Origin: Costus lasius
Taxonomy: Eukaryota > Streptophyta > Magnoliopsida > Zingiberales > Costaceae
NCBI GenBank assembly: GCA_027563935.2
Contig: CM050449.1
Span: 17,878,735-17,942,734 of the forward strand
DNA: 64,000 nt
Direction of reading: 5' to 3'
Part shown: piece after piece, positions 37,526-49,539 of the stretch
Position numbering within the stretch: position 1 is the first letter of the stretch
Layout of the letters: each line of letters begins with the position of its first letter
Position numbers and translations under genes: made by a program
The notes under the pieces: model-generated
Database searches by the model: none
Seen by the model: the letters and a program-made list of their open reading frames with translations, nothing else
Told to the model about the DNA's origin: nothing

Positions 37526-40132
37526 ATGGCCTTCCACACAAACACCATGGGGCGTGAAGCATCTCTTGATCTTCTTTCTCATGCCTGGTGCAACTCTGCT
37601 ATGCAAGTTCTGCAACCGGCATTAGATGAATGCTCAAGCATGCTCAAAGATAAACAAATTATGGCATTGGAGAACGATACCATTGCAACTTGTTCAGTAA
37701 GTAGGAGTTCCTATTCTGCATACATATTGATTCTCTTTAGGACAGTTCTTTGAACAAACAATTGCAGAAAGGTGAGAGGAACTTGAAGATGGATGGAGGT
37801 GAATTCAAGTCAACTCCACAGATTAAGATTGATGATTTCAAGGTAAGAAGGAAATAGTTGAACTTTGCAAGTAAATCTCTTGCTGATCAGACCCTTTTGT
37901 TCTTTGTGCTTAGAATTGGATATGGTTGCAGAAGGCAATACATCCAGAATTGGACTATGACTTGAGCACAAGGCAGAAATGGGTATGAAGTTGATTGGAA
38001 TTTGAATAGTCACCCTCAATTATACATTTCCTATCTCTTGAAGTTTGAATTAACAATTTGTTGGATATTTTCTTTAAAAAATATAAGAATCAAACTGTCA
38101 TCTTCTGATCATTACTTGTGAACATGGTTAGGTTTGCTAATTTTATAATATCAACTTTGTATTCACAACATTAGTCATTCTGTAATTACCTTCTTCAGGT
38201 AGCCTGCTTTTTTGTTCTCAAAAATCAGTACTGTCAGAATCCATTCCCCTTTATCTACACCTTCGTTGTTTCAAGGATATAATCAGAATCATGAAAGCAA
38301 AGTTATATCGCATGTTTCACATTTAAGATTTGTCACTTGTGCATAATAATATTTAATCTTAATTAATAGACTTTTCGTTTGAAGTTTCTCAGACGATGCC
38401 CAATCTCAGTTTGCTAATCTGCACTACAGTGAGTAGATCAAAATTTTCTTTTCAGTTTAAAAAAATTACTTCTTGGAACGGGATCTCCATTAAGAAATGG
38501 GTGAAGGAAATAAAGCAGAAAAGGAAGGAGGAGAAACGCTTGCAGAAGGCAGAAGTGCATGCAGCCATATCAGTTGCAGGAGTTGCAGCAGCACTAGCAG
38601 CCATTGCAGCAGAAGATTCAGAAACTAACAAACAGAATTCACTAAAAGACAATGCAATTGCCTCTGCAGCAGCCCTAGTTGCAGCACAATGTGCACAAAT
38701 TGCAGAAGCAGTGGGTGCCAATCGTGAGCAGCTCTCTTCAGTGATCAATGAAGCTAAAACTGCTACAGACGCAAGTAACATCATCACTCTAACAGCTGCT
38801 GCAGCAACATGTAAGAATAATTTTGAAGACCTAAACTTCTTAGGATTTGTAGTATGAAAAATAAATGATCAAAAACCAATTGTTGCTTTTAAGATTTCTT
38901 TTCAACCATTGGAATGGTAAAGAAAATGTAAATATGTTGATATACACTTTGAAAACTGAGAGTAGTTTGAAGTTTCAGAGATACTTGAAAAATCTGAAAA
39001 AGGGTAAGATATATTTATATTTTTTAATTCTATACCTTCAATCATCAAGTTCTCTTTAAGTGCCTTTATGTAGTAGGCTCATTGAAAAGTAACATAATGA
39101 TCTACACTTTCCTTCCAAAGTATGATCTACCAATTCCAATCATCTCCTGGAACTTTCTGCTGCATAAATAGATTACAGATAAAAGCTATTATATCTTAAT
39201 CCTGCACAGTAATATCTTTTCTGTTTCAGCAATGAGAGGTGTGGCCACACTAAGAGGAAGGCAGAGTCAGAGAGAAAAAATAAAGGATGGCTGCTCACCA
39301 AAACTTCTCAGGGATGAGTTTGACTTCAATTTTGGAAGGTGTAGAGCATTACTGGCAAAGGGTGATGAGATCCTTGTTGCAACACAAGATGGTAAATAAC
39401 ATCTAAAACCATATACGTGTCTATTTTGAGGTAATAAGCATATAATGTTTCCAATCAAAGGACTATGACATGGAACAAACAATTACATTCATCGTCATTT
39501 CAATCATCGGTTTGCTTCACTTTTCACTGATTTGGCTACTCCAATGAACTCATCTAGATTGCTTCTGAATTCAATTTTTCAGCATATCCTATGGTTTAAT
39601 GATACTATGATGAGTTCGATCGGACACTAAATAAGTATCCTAACAAATACAAATCAGGATGGACATTTAAAACATTATAATATTTTATTGCATTTCGACT
39701 GCTCGGCATCTTAAATGATGCCTCCTTTAATATGAAACAGGTAAATGCAGGATAAGATCAGTTTCAGCCATCTTAAACAAGGATGCCAAAGTTATCTTAA
39801 AAATTAAAAAGATAACTGCTCTAATGGCCCTTTCTCCTGCCAAAGAATGTGAGTAGAGTAATTTTTCCCCTTAGATAACCACTTTCTTCCTCACGCTGCC
39901 AAATAAGTTTCATCTTGTCTTACCTGATACAGATTTCCTGTATGAGTTGAATACAAACCCTCTTGGAGAGCCAACCCAGGATGCAATCGACTCCTATTGC
40001 ATTGAGATGACTACGAGCCATGGGAGAATTGAGCTCAAATTTGATGATTACATGTGCTACAAGAAATGGATAACAACGATAAACCATATGCTGATGCTGT
40101 CTATAACATTACGACATGTGCCCCTTCCATAA
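37526..40132 (+). CDS. VAN3-binding protein/FORKED-like protein with a C-terminal plant PH domain, 7 exons
   Basis: Family with DUF828 (auxin canalisation) and plant PH domains. Known members bind the VAN3 ARF-GAP and direct vesicle traffic and PIN auxin-carrier placement during leaf vein formation. Exons 37526-37696, 37768-37842, 37914-37982, 38456-38810, 39230-39391, 39741-39848 and 39933-40132 total 1140 nt, encoding 379 residues. The N-terminus has a short LLSHAWCNSAMQVL segment like the family's first motif. Residues about 106-225 form the alanine-rich DUF828 core (WVKEIKQKRKEEKRLQKAEV, then AAISVAGVAAALAAIAAED). From about 226 a diverged PH domain follows (RGVATLRGR, LAKGDEILVAT, KKWITTINHML). 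An in-frame stop immediately precedes the chosen ATG. The protein is shorter than typical FORKED1, closer to FL-type members. Confidence 0.87.
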
Positions 40133-41769
40133 TCTCAAAGCTGTTGCTATATTTTGTTCATGTTCATACCCACTGATTCGTCTATAGTCAATGTGTGTAG
40201 AGATTCTTCACCATAAGTGTATCATTTCAATAAAATTCAACTACAGAGAAGGAAGACTAATGCGTAGTAGCTTCTTGGTTCTAAGTTTGAAGGTGGACGG
40301 GGGCTTACCTTATGTTTATCTCCCATTTTGTGTCTGTCTTTCAAATTTTTCTACCTTTTGTAAGTTCAGTGGAAGTTCTACTTCTAATAATTCAAATCAG
40401 ATAGAACTGCCATGTCAAATTCATGCAAAGAAGCTTAAATTCTTTTGAAAACCAAGATAATCATCGTAATTAGGGTCACTATTTTTATTATGAAATATTG
40501 CATAAGTTATATGATGATGTATTGATTCCGGAATTTTGTCCTTGTAAATAAATATTATTATTATTATTATTATATATATATATTATTCATAAATATATTT
40601 ACAATTTTCAATAATACCTTTTTTTTACAATGAAATTTAATACTTTCATTCCTAGAGTCTTTATATTTACTTTAAGATACTATGTTATATAAATTTCAAA
40701 TAATTACAATAATCTTTTCAAAAGTTCCAGTATAAATAGCTAGTAAATCATATAAATTGGTTCAAAAATCTAATTTGTGGGCAATTTTATAGACTCAAAC
40801 AAGACAACTTAAGTTTGGTTGTGTTAAATCACTTGTATGCAACTGCACTAGACATGATACTCACCTACATTGACCAATCAATCAAATGACGTACCTATTT
40901 ATATCAACACTTGGGTTTGAGTGCAAGTTGTGGATAGACCCTTTGTGGATAGACGCTTGTGTGCAAGATTGAATCAAAGTTAATATTGGTTAAAGACAAC
41001 TCAAGAGAAGCATAAATTAATTAAATATTATTTAAATTTGATCAATATTAACATCCTCTTGTCAAATGTATCTAGTGATGTAATGGTTAAAGTAAACAAA
41101 AATTCTCTAAAAATTAAAAAGAGCTCTCTATCCTCATTAATTACCTATACATTTTTCCATCTTATGTTACATTTTATTCCTTGAGTCGCACCAATAAATC
41201 ACTATATCAAATCTCACATTCATTAAGTAGCAACCTTAACGCATGGCCTATAAGTAAGATCTTTTCATTCAAATAAAAGGGTATAAGAGAGATATTGATA
41301 TGAACAAGTTAAGGTTAAGGAAGACCAAGAATAGGGATTATCTAGCTTCAAAAGTGGAGGCTTTATGGATCTCATATCCTACTACTATTCTACTAAAGCT
41401 CTATCAAATTTCAAAAGTCATGTTATTGTATCTCCTTGTGAAGAAAGAGGAAAGTTGATTCTTCTAAACTTTCTTCTCTCCCTTTATTTACTCCTTACAC
41501 TTAAAATCAATGTAGTAGAAATAGGACAAATCGTGTCATCCTCCTCTATTTTAAAATGTGAGAGAGATATTCAATCATTAGACATTTGAATATACCCCCT
41601 TGGAAATTGCAAAACAAATAAACTCTAGTTATTATGGCCCTTGTTAATTGATGACATGCATCACTAATTTTTTTAATTATTAATAGTTAAACATCATTAG
41701 GTTTAATATTGATGCTTGGGCATGATCAATGTTAAAGTAATTTAAAAGTATTTTTAATTGCATCAATCA
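40133..41769. other. intergenic region, no gene recognised
   Basis: It begins with the 3' UTR of the upstream gene. A short AT microsatellite (ATTATTATT, then TATATATATA) lies at about 40550-40587. The frames at 40191-40448 and 41365-41589 have no recognisable domain. Confidence 0.45.
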
Positions 41770-41777
41770 CCTTATAT

Positions 41778-42229
41778 TAGGGATGACAATGGGTCGGGTA
41801 CTCGTGTTTTCACCCTAAACCTGAACCCCGACCCGCTACTCGAACCCGACCCAAACCTAGGTCGGGTATTTAAACAGGTACCCGCGGGTACCCGATTAAA
41901 TAAAAAATAAATTATTTATTATTTTATTTTATAAAATATATTTTAAAAATAAAAATAAATATATTTATATAATATCTATTTATTATTATTATTATTATTA
42001 TATTTTTAATAATAACAATTATTTATATAATAGTTATTTTATTATTATTTTTATTCTAATAATATAAAATATATATCTATGTTATTTTTTAAAATCGGGT
42101 ATCGAGTACTGGGTACTCATATCCTAAACCCGAACCCATCCCATTTAGCTAATAGGTGAACCCGTGATAAACGGAATGGGTCGGGTCGAATTAGGTACCC
42201 GAACCCAATGGGTGAAATTGCCAACCCTA
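41778..42229. mobile_element. hAT-type MITE of the GGGTACCCG family
   Basis: The ends are TAGGGATGACAATGGGTCGGG and, inverted, TAGGGTTGGCAATTTCACCC. The flanking 8-mers CCTTATAT (41770-41777) and CCTTGTAT (42230-42237) differ at one base, consistent with an aged 8-bp hAT target duplication. GC-rich CCCGACCC/GGGTACCCG blocks at both ends enclose an A/T-only core of about 200 bp. It is non-coding, and is a relative of 18943-19318 and 15553-15895. Confidence 0.88.
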
Positions 42230-42714
42230 CCTTGTATTCAATATAATATAATGCATCCAAATACACTTATACAACTACATTCATATCTTATAAATGTATA
42301 TCCACATTTACTTTCACAAATATTTTAAATATAAAACACATCATTATCTATATGCATATAATTTAATCCACATAACCGATAAATCCATTCACATAAAATA
42401 GTTCTTTACATGTATGTAGGATCAAAGATAATTAAGTTGAATTGGTATTGAAATGTGGTGTGAGCAATTCAAATTCACTTTATAAATTATTAGCTTTTTT
42501 GTTTGGTAGGATCTGGCTTCCAATGAATGCAATCATGCATTGTTAATTATCCTTAAGTAGCTTATAGTACCTTTGATTAATAGATCTATATATATAACAA
42601 AATAAAGAAAAATGGCTAGAATAATAATATAATTAATAACATCATGTAGCTTACAATTTGGTGCAAGAGTACTCATTCTAAAAATAGTTTAGTGGATTTG
42701 TAATTTAATTGATA

Positions 42715-43520
42715 TATGACTTTTAGAAGACTTGTGAATGTCCAGATTTGATTGACATCCTGCCTTTAGAGGGCTTGTGGATATCTGGACCTAATGAATA
42801 TCCTGCCTTTAGAGGGCTTATGAATATCTAGACTTAATGAATATCCTCCCTTTAGGAGGCTTGTGGATATCTGGACTTAATGAATATTCTGCATTTTGAA
42901 AGCTTGTGGATATTTAAACTTAGAAGAATATCATGCCTTTTGAGAGCTTGTGGATATTTGGACTTAATGAATATCTTGCCTTTTAAGGGGTATAAGTATT
43001 CAGATTTGACGAATATCTTACCTTTTGAAGACTTGTAGATATTTAAACTTGAAGAATATTCTACCTTTTGAGGGCTTATGGATATATGAACTAAATGAAT
43101 ATCCTACCTTTTTTAAGGCTTATGAATATAAAATTTGATTAATATTTTGCCTTTTAAGGGATTATAAATATTCAGATTTAATAAATATCCTGCTTTTAAG
43201 GACTTGTGAATATTCGAATTTGATTGATACCCAGTCTTTAGAAGACTAGTGGATATCATAATTTGATTGGCATCCTGCCTTTTGAAAGCTTGTGGATATA
43301 TGCATTTAGTTAATATCTTGTCTTTTGAGGACTTGTGAATATTTGCATTAATGAATATCCATCTATTTTCATATTTGACAGATATTCGATCTATGAAGGA
43401 CATATGAATATCTATATACCATTTGATAAATATTCGGTCTGTGAAAGACATGCAAATATTTATCTTTTTTGATGTTTGATAGATATTCGACCTATGAAGG
43501 ATATGTGATATTTATATAAT
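42715..43520. repeat. minisatellite array, about 46-48 bp period
   Basis: About fifteen diverged head-to-tail units built around GAATATCCTGCCTTTAGAGG and GCTTGTGGATATCTGGACT. The first units (42715-42900) are the most alike. Units after 43370 change to a GATATTCGACCTATGAAGGA type. The minus-strand open frame at 43113-43451 simply translates this array and shows a 15-16 residue periodicity. Confidence 0.85.
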
Positions 43521-43734
43521 TTGTTATATCATTGGATGAACATCTGGTGTTGACCATAAAGAAAAATCTGAGTGGTGTTGTAACAAAGTTGAGTTACCCC
43601 CGATACTTTGTATCAATGTGTGCACCGCCCAAATAAAGTTATTTGCAACAGCACACTTCAAATATTCAACATCCATGGCAAAAGCAGTTATAGCAATTCT
43701 AATTCTATGAGGGGTTGTATGCTTGATTTAGCCC

Positions 43735-44285
43735 TCTTGAGAATACGTCTTGAATTAGCCGGGCTAATGTGCCTAAATTAGCCTTCAGAGGACTGATATG
43801 TCTAAATTAGCCATTGGAGGGCTAATGTGTATGAAGTAGCATGATGTGTCTGAATTACCATTTAAATGGTTGATATATCTGAGATACCCCTTATGGGGCT
43901 AATGTGCCTAAATTATTGTTTAAAGGGTTAATATGACTAAGTTTGTCTTTGAAGAATTGATATGGCTAAATTAGTCTTTAAAGAATTAATGTGGTTGAGT
44001 TTGCCTTTGAAGAAATTAATGTGCTTGAGTTAGTGTTAGCTTTTGAAGGATTGATGTAGTTGAGTTTGCCTTTGAAGAATTGATGTGGCCTGAGTTAGCC
44101 TTTATTGTCATATTGAGCAATGTCCTATTGAATTGAAATAGACTAGGCTGAATGTAGACTGAATCTGATTGAGTGACACGTTGGGCCACTGTTGATTGGG
44201 CTGATGAAATTAAATTAGCTTTTGAAGAGCAGATATGGCTAAGTCTTCCTTTGAAGAGTTGATATATTAAAATTAGCCTTGGAAT
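43735..44285. repeat. second minisatellite array, about 30-36 bp period
   Basis: Diverged tandem units containing CTAAATTAGCCTT and TTTGAAGAATTGATGTGGCTGAG-like sequence, over a dozen in total. The unit is unrelated to the preceding array, and the two are separated by about 200 bp. Confidence 0.8.
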
Positions 44286-45299
44286 ATTATAATTTTACAC
44301 TGATTACTGTGCTTCTTAATCTCTTCATCTGCTTTAATTAATTACTATAATTAACATGTGATATTAGATCACTATATTCTAATCAAATTTTAATTATTGC
44401 AAGTATCATGCTTACAGTATTAATTTGTGAACACACACGTGCTTAGATTTGATCCAAGGCATTTTGCATTTAATCGTAATTACCAATCGTATATTATATT
44501 CTACATCTAATCTTTATAAACGTGCCTGGATGTGATGTTTGATTTCATTAATTACTGTACGGCTCCAGGATTAAACGCTAGCAGGTAAGCGCCGTGTCCA
44601 CCACAAGCGGTTCAATTTTGTGAATTGTACGTCCATCGTGCTCCGCGAGCCGCGCGCCTAGCTGACGGGTCGAACATTCATACTTAACTTATATATCATA
44701 CATTTTATTTATATTTCTTATTTCAATATATTACTTTACTTGAAATTACATGTTCTAATTTCTGCTATTGCAAAAATATATCTTACCTATCAAAAATTAA
44801 TTCTTTATTAGTCATATCAATTGCACCAAAAACACTAATTATTATTTTTAAAATAAATATAAAAAATAGTTACGGTACAAACTTTAAATTTCATGTTTGC
44901 TTAAATTCGAGATTATGTAAACTTTAAATTTCATGTTTGCCACTAGCCTCTCTAGCTCATTTAGTGGAAGGCATATTTAGGCAAATTTATTAATAGCATT
45001 TTGTTTGGTTAGGGCAGCTTCTAGAGTGCACCTACGCATTTAACTTCTCTATTTTTTTTCTCTCTCATCCATTTTCACACGTTCGATATTGAAAGCGATT
45101 GTGGTAAGCTCCTCACGACGCATTGATAGAGGAGCAGTGATCGATCTTATTTTAGGATAAGAGATATAAATAAAGCCCATACAAGAGTCAAAAATTTTTG
45201 TCTAGACAGATAGAGGCATCGCCTCTGTGCAAGCCAAGTCCAACTTTCCAGCTACCGCGAAAAGTATGGAGGAAGCAACGACAATGATTTTGCTTGGTG
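44286..45299. other. intergenic region, no gene recognised
   Basis: AT-rich with a small GC-rich island at about 44580-44680. A short direct repeat, AAACTTTAAATTTCATGTTTGC, occurs at about 44879 and 44919. The stretch 45180-45300 directly precedes the large hAT element. Confidence 0.45.
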
Positions 45300-45307
45300 G
45301 ATGACAT

Positions 45308-46946
45308 TAGAGATGGCCAACGGGCCGGGCCGGCCCGCGGGCGGCCCGCATAGCCTGGCACGATGTGGGCCGGACATGGCACGGCTGACTTGGGCGGCTC
45401 GTGGCCCGGCTCGGGTCGAGTTGGGCTGAGGGTTCACGGCCCGTGGGCTGGGCACGGCATAGACCCGTGCTCGGCACTGCACGCAGGCCGGGCCAGGCAC
45501 GGCACGGGTAATAAATATTTTTTAATTATTTTGGCGCCAAAATTTAAATTATTACCTATGTTATTTTACATTTATACCCCCTAAAGTATCTAAAAAATTT
45601 AAATTTATAGGTATAATTGTCTTTTAACTATAAAATTATTATTTTATTCTCTTTTAATAATATAAAATAGAGGATAAATTTATAAATTTACGCTCATTTC
45701 ATCTCTATAAATTCTAGATAGTTCCTTACATTTTCACACACAAAATTTTAGTTTGAATTATTTTTTTATTACATTCCTCTTAATCACATGAGTTTCAATT
45801 ACTTTGTTAATTGTGTTTGCAGTTGCAGGTGAGCACGAGGTATAGAGAAAAATGGCAGATAATAGAAGAGTGAAGATAATTATCATTCTGCCAAATTCTC
45901 AACGTTCAATCTTCCTTACGTCTACCTCAAATTTCTTCAATGCTGATCAATGGAGAATCACTATTTTAAGTATTATCGCACGTGTTAGTCAAATCATACG
46001 AATTGATGTATTCATGTTCAAAGAACACTTTATCCACTTATCTGATCATGCAAGACAAGAATTTTTAGCTTCTCCCTCCCCTTCTGGGGTTGAGATTGAG
46101 ATAGAGGTTGAGGACTTTGAAATAAATGATAGTGATAGTGAGGAGGACAGTGATAATATCAACGATGAGCCGGAGCAATGTATCGAAACAAACCAAGCAC
46201 AAGAGTCACTTGAGTTTTTTATTGTTGAAGAAGGAGGTAGAGCTGAAAACATGGAGTGCGCAATATGGATAGAGAAGATGGAGCACGGAGAGTAAGTATG
46301 CTTAACACAATGCTCGCACATCTTCCATAGTAGCTACTTGCATCGCTGGCTACGGGTCAATTGTTTATGCTCATTATGTCGGCAATTGATTTAAGCTTAA
46401 ATGTATAATGTATGAATATGAAATTTAATCGAGTTGGTTTTAACTTTAGTCATGTGTTGTTAGTAAATAAATTAATATTAATTTAATAAAATATATTAAA
46501 ATTAAAATTATATATTTTTAAAATAAAATAAAATAATTAATTAAATAATAATTTAATATTTTTTCAAAAATTTGTGCAAAATACATAATTATCAATTTCT
46601 CATTTTTTTAATTTTTTTTATTTTATATAAATTAATTAATTAATATTTTATTTATTTTAATGAAGCGGGCCAAAGTCGGCCCGTGGGCCATCTTCGGGTC
46701 GAGCCAGGCACGACCCGCGTGCCACATCTAGACCCGTTGGGTTGAATCCGGCCCGCGGGCCAAGTTCAGCATGTGTGCCGGATCCGTGCTGAGCAAACGA
46801 TGGATCCGTGCCTGGGCCGACACGGCTAATCGTGCCGCGGGCCGTGCCGGACCCAGATTTTTCTCCCCCGTGCCGTGCCCGGCACGGCCCGCCAGGAGTC
46901 GGGCCGAGGCGGGCCCAGGCCCGGGCACGGCCCATGGCCACCTCTA
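45308..46946. mobile_element. 1.64-kb non-autonomous hAT element with a perfect 8-bp target duplication
   Basis: The terminal inverted repeats are TAGAGATGGCCAACGGGCC and, inverted, TAGAGGTGGCCATGGGCC. A perfect 8-bp duplication, GATGACAT, lies at 45300-45307 and 46947-46954. The outer 200-300 bp at each end are dense in GGCCCG/CGGGCC and GGCACGG subterminal repeats, as in Ac-like hAT elements where the transposase binds. The middle is AT-rich and holds one 147-codon open frame. A full hAT transposase (about 600-800 residues) is absent. Confidence 0.9.
45852..46295 (+). CDS. hypothetical protein inside the hAT element, 147 residues
   Basis: Open frame lying centrally in the 45308-46946 element. 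The N-terminal half is basic and hydrophobic. Residues about 78-125 are very acidic (FEINDSDSEEDSDN). It shows no BED finger, RNase-H-like catalytic residues or hAT dimerisation motif that I can see. It may be a leftover of a transposase N-terminus, a captured fragment, or a chance frame. No promoter or intron signal was identified. Confidence 0.3.
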   Translation: MADNRRVKIIIILPNSQRSIFLTSTSNFFNADQWRITILSIIARVSQIIRIDVFMFKEHFIHLSDHARQEFLASPSPSGVEIEIEVEDFEINDSDSEEDSDNINDEPEQCIETNQAQESLEFFIVEEGGRAENMECAIWIEKMEHGE

Positions 46947-46954
46947 GATGACAT

Positions 46955-47807
46955 GAGCGGGACACCGCGTCACCGGCATCAATTTGAATTTATAGTACAT
47001 AAACCACAATTTAAACCCTAAAAGACTAAAACCATTCTTGCCTGACCTTGTCAGCTCTTTGACTAATTCTATTTATCTTTTTATAAAATAAATAAATTTG
47101 TATATATAAAAATTGTGCTTTTGGTTTTTATTAGCACTCGTCCAAAACCAAAATGATTTTGTTTATCAATAAGTATTTTCTTTCTTAAAACTATTTTAAT
47201 TAATTATTATATATACAAATAAACTTATTTTAATTTATATAATTATATTGTAGAGGAGTATGAGATGAAAACTTAAATAAAAATTTTGATTTGATTGAGG
47301 TGAGTATTCATGAATTTTCTTTCTTTTTTTAAGTACTTCAACTAGATTTAGGTTATGTGGTAGTGTAATGACTCAGAATATTTAGTAGACTCAGCTATCA
47401 AGTTAACTTAGCATGTTGAGTTTAAGTTTAAGGTAATTGTGTATCCATCCAGTTGTCGTCCCTACATCCAACAAGATATGAAGCATAACGATGATGAATT
47501 ATTCACCCAATACATCTTCCACTTTATCAAAAAAGCATGGTTGGTTGATGAAAGTTTGAACTAACTCTAATCAAAGAGACTATCTTGTTCTCCGTGAAGA
47601 TGATCCCTACATGTTGCAACTTGGTCAAGTGCCATTTTTGGATTGTCGTCCAAACTTGAATTTAGAATTTCTCATACTTGCATATTCACCCCGACACAAT
47701 CTTAAATGAAATCTTTTGGAGTTTGAAGTAGATGTCTCATGCACTTAGGCCACCAATCACTCAAGAGTGGACACCTTAAGGAAGGGCGAATCACTTATGC
47801 AATATTT
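46955..47807. other. intergenic region with a segment repeated 2 kb downstream
   Basis: ATAAACCACAATTTAAACCC (followed by TA) at about 46999 recurs at about 49016. A GCACTCGTCCAAAACCAAAATGA-type phrase at about 47135 has a diverged partner at about 49610. This indicates an old segmental duplication. No gene recognised. Confidence 0.5.
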
Positions 47808-47815
47808 GTACAACA

Positions 47816-48258
47816 TATGATGAGCAAATGGTATCGAAATATTATACTGAATTTTTGATATTTGATATTATGGTATTGATATTTCAATACTTGGGTAAAT
47901 CGGTAATGAAACTAAATTTTTAATCGGGATTGCAGTACTAGTACTAGTTCCCAAATATTAATCGAAAAAATCTCAGACTCCCAAACTCCCAAAATATATA
48001 TTTATATATTTATATTTTTAATTTAATTTAATAATACTATAACCCACTATTCCACTCACCACTACTCATATTCATTATGTATATATTAGAAGTTGAAACT
48101 TTATTTGTTGTTAATTAGTTCAGTATTTCAATAATTTCCCGAAAAGAAATTTGAGATTTTGTTACCGATACTAACATCAATACAATATCGGTACCAAAAT
48201 TTTAATATTCGGGAGTTCGGTACCGGTACTATACTGAACTCCAGTTTGCTCACCCCTA
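47816..48258. mobile_element. hAT-type MITE, GGTATCGGTACC family, copy 1
   Basis: It begins TATGATGAGCAAATGGTATCG and ends, inverted, TAGGGGTGAGCAAACTGG. The flanking 8-mers GTACAACA (47808-47815) and GTATAACC (48259-48266) share six of eight bases. The ends carry GGTACCGGTACT-type repeats and the core is AT-rich. It is non-coding. Confidence 0.7.
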
Positions 48259-48266
48259 GTATAACC

Positions 48267-48540
48267 TAAGGTTGAGCAAATGGTATCGGTACTAACATTT
48301 TTTGGATTCGTATTATGATATAGGTATTGCGGTACTTCGGTAATTTAGTAATAGTACCAAATTTTTAATCGGGATTATGGTACCTGTACCGGTAACTATA
48401 CCCAAACATTAATTCAGAAAAATTTTAAACTCTTGAAATATATAATTTTATATTTTTAACTTTTAATTTAATTTAATAATACTATAACTCATTATCTACT
48501 AACCACTACAACATATAGTCATGATGTATATGTTAGCTAA
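48267..48540. mobile_element. partial second copy of the same MITE
   Basis: Immediately after copy 1 and its duplication, TAAGGTTGAGCAAATGGTATCGG restarts the same family. It runs in parallel with copy 1 through TTTTTAATCGGGATTATGG and AATAATACTATAACTCATTAT. The similarity fades after TATGTTAGCTAATT. The other terminal repeat is missing, so this is a truncated head-to-tail copy. Confidence 0.75.
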
Positions 48541-49080
48541 TTTAGAGGGAGATAATAAAGCTAAATTTAGATTAAGCTATTTAAGTAGGTTAAATTTAGA
48601 TGAGTAGTGATGAATAAATTAGTATTATTTTTTATCTACTCTATACTTTTGTTCTTGTCGTTCACTGTAGCAATTAGTGAAAGCTACTAATTTCCAACAG
48701 GTTAAGAGTTCTTTCCCTGCTAACACGCCTCTGTTCTCCGGCGACGTGCGAAGCAACGGGCGCCATTGGACGAACGTAGGTGGCATTCATTCCAACAGAG
48801 ATGACGAAGACAAAGGCCACGCGAATGTTGCGAACGCTCACGCATTCGAAATGAGGTGGACGCAGGGCCGAGTCAATAATCGTTGGTCAACGTGCGCAGA
48901 TGTTCAAATTGGAGCGAAAAGCTTGATCTAACAAAGAAAATCCTGGAAAGTAAAGTATGTAAACACAACAATGAAGTAAAAGTACAAATTTTGATAATAA
49001 AATAAACATCATAATATATAAACCACAATTTAAACCCTATAACCTTACAATCAGCCAACCCATCGGGAATTGAATGGGAT
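48541..49080. other. intergenic region with a GC-richer patch
   Basis: 48700-48930 is less AT-rich than its surroundings and holds an open frame (48677-48931, 84 codons) without a recognisable domain. It may be an old captured fragment. The rest has no structure that I recognise. Confidence 0.4.
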
Positions 49081-49088
49081 AGCTAAAC

Positions 49089-49539
49089 TAGGGTGTACAA
49101 ATGATTCAACCTGAATTAAACCAATTTCAATTTCAAATTGAACCGAAAAACTAAAAAAAATTCAAATCGAAATCGAATTGAACTTTCTAAAAACTGAATT
49201 GAAATTGAACCGAAATTTCAATTTGGGTCCGGTTCAATTTACGTTAAATCAGACTTAATTATATATATATATATATATAGTTATTTTTATACTATTATAT
49301 TATTAATTTTTAATAAAAATAATAATATAATATATTTTATATAAAAATATTAATATTATATTAAAATTTTATTTTTTGTTCAACCAAAATTTTTGGGATG
49401 AACCAAAAATCGAACCGAACCAATTTCAAACCATCTCAAACTGAACCAAATTGAACTGAATTTAACTTGAAATCAAACCAAACCGAAAATTTCGGTTCGA
49501 TTCGATTCATCGGATTGAACTGATTAGTGGACAGCCTTA
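49089..49539. mobile_element. hAT-type MITE with a perfect 8-bp target duplication
   Basis: AGCTAAAC occurs at 49081-49088 and 49540-49547. The termini are TAGGGTGTACAAATGATTC and, inverted, TAAGGCTGTCCACTAATC. The subterminal regions are rich in AACCGAA/TTCGGTT and AATTGAACC phrases, and the core is AT-only with a TA microsatellite at about 49261-49279. No coding sequence. Confidence 0.88.

Noticed and set aside
38396..38455. Upstream ATG extension of the DUF828 exon of the VAN3-binding-like gene
   Set aside because: It belongs to the preceding intron. A clear TTTTCAG acceptor at 38455 and frame continuity with exon 3 place the exon start at 38456.
43113..43451. 112-codon minus-strand open frame
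   Set aside because: It is a translation of the minisatellite array, with 15-16 residue periodicity and no independent gene signals.
42715..44285. Regularly spaced repeats resembling a CRISPR array
   Set aside because: Units are diverged and contiguous without unique spacers, there are no cas genes, and the DNA is a plant nuclear genome.
48677..48931. 84-codon frame in a GC-richer patch
   Set aside because: No family resemblance and no flanking gene structure. At most an old captured fragment.
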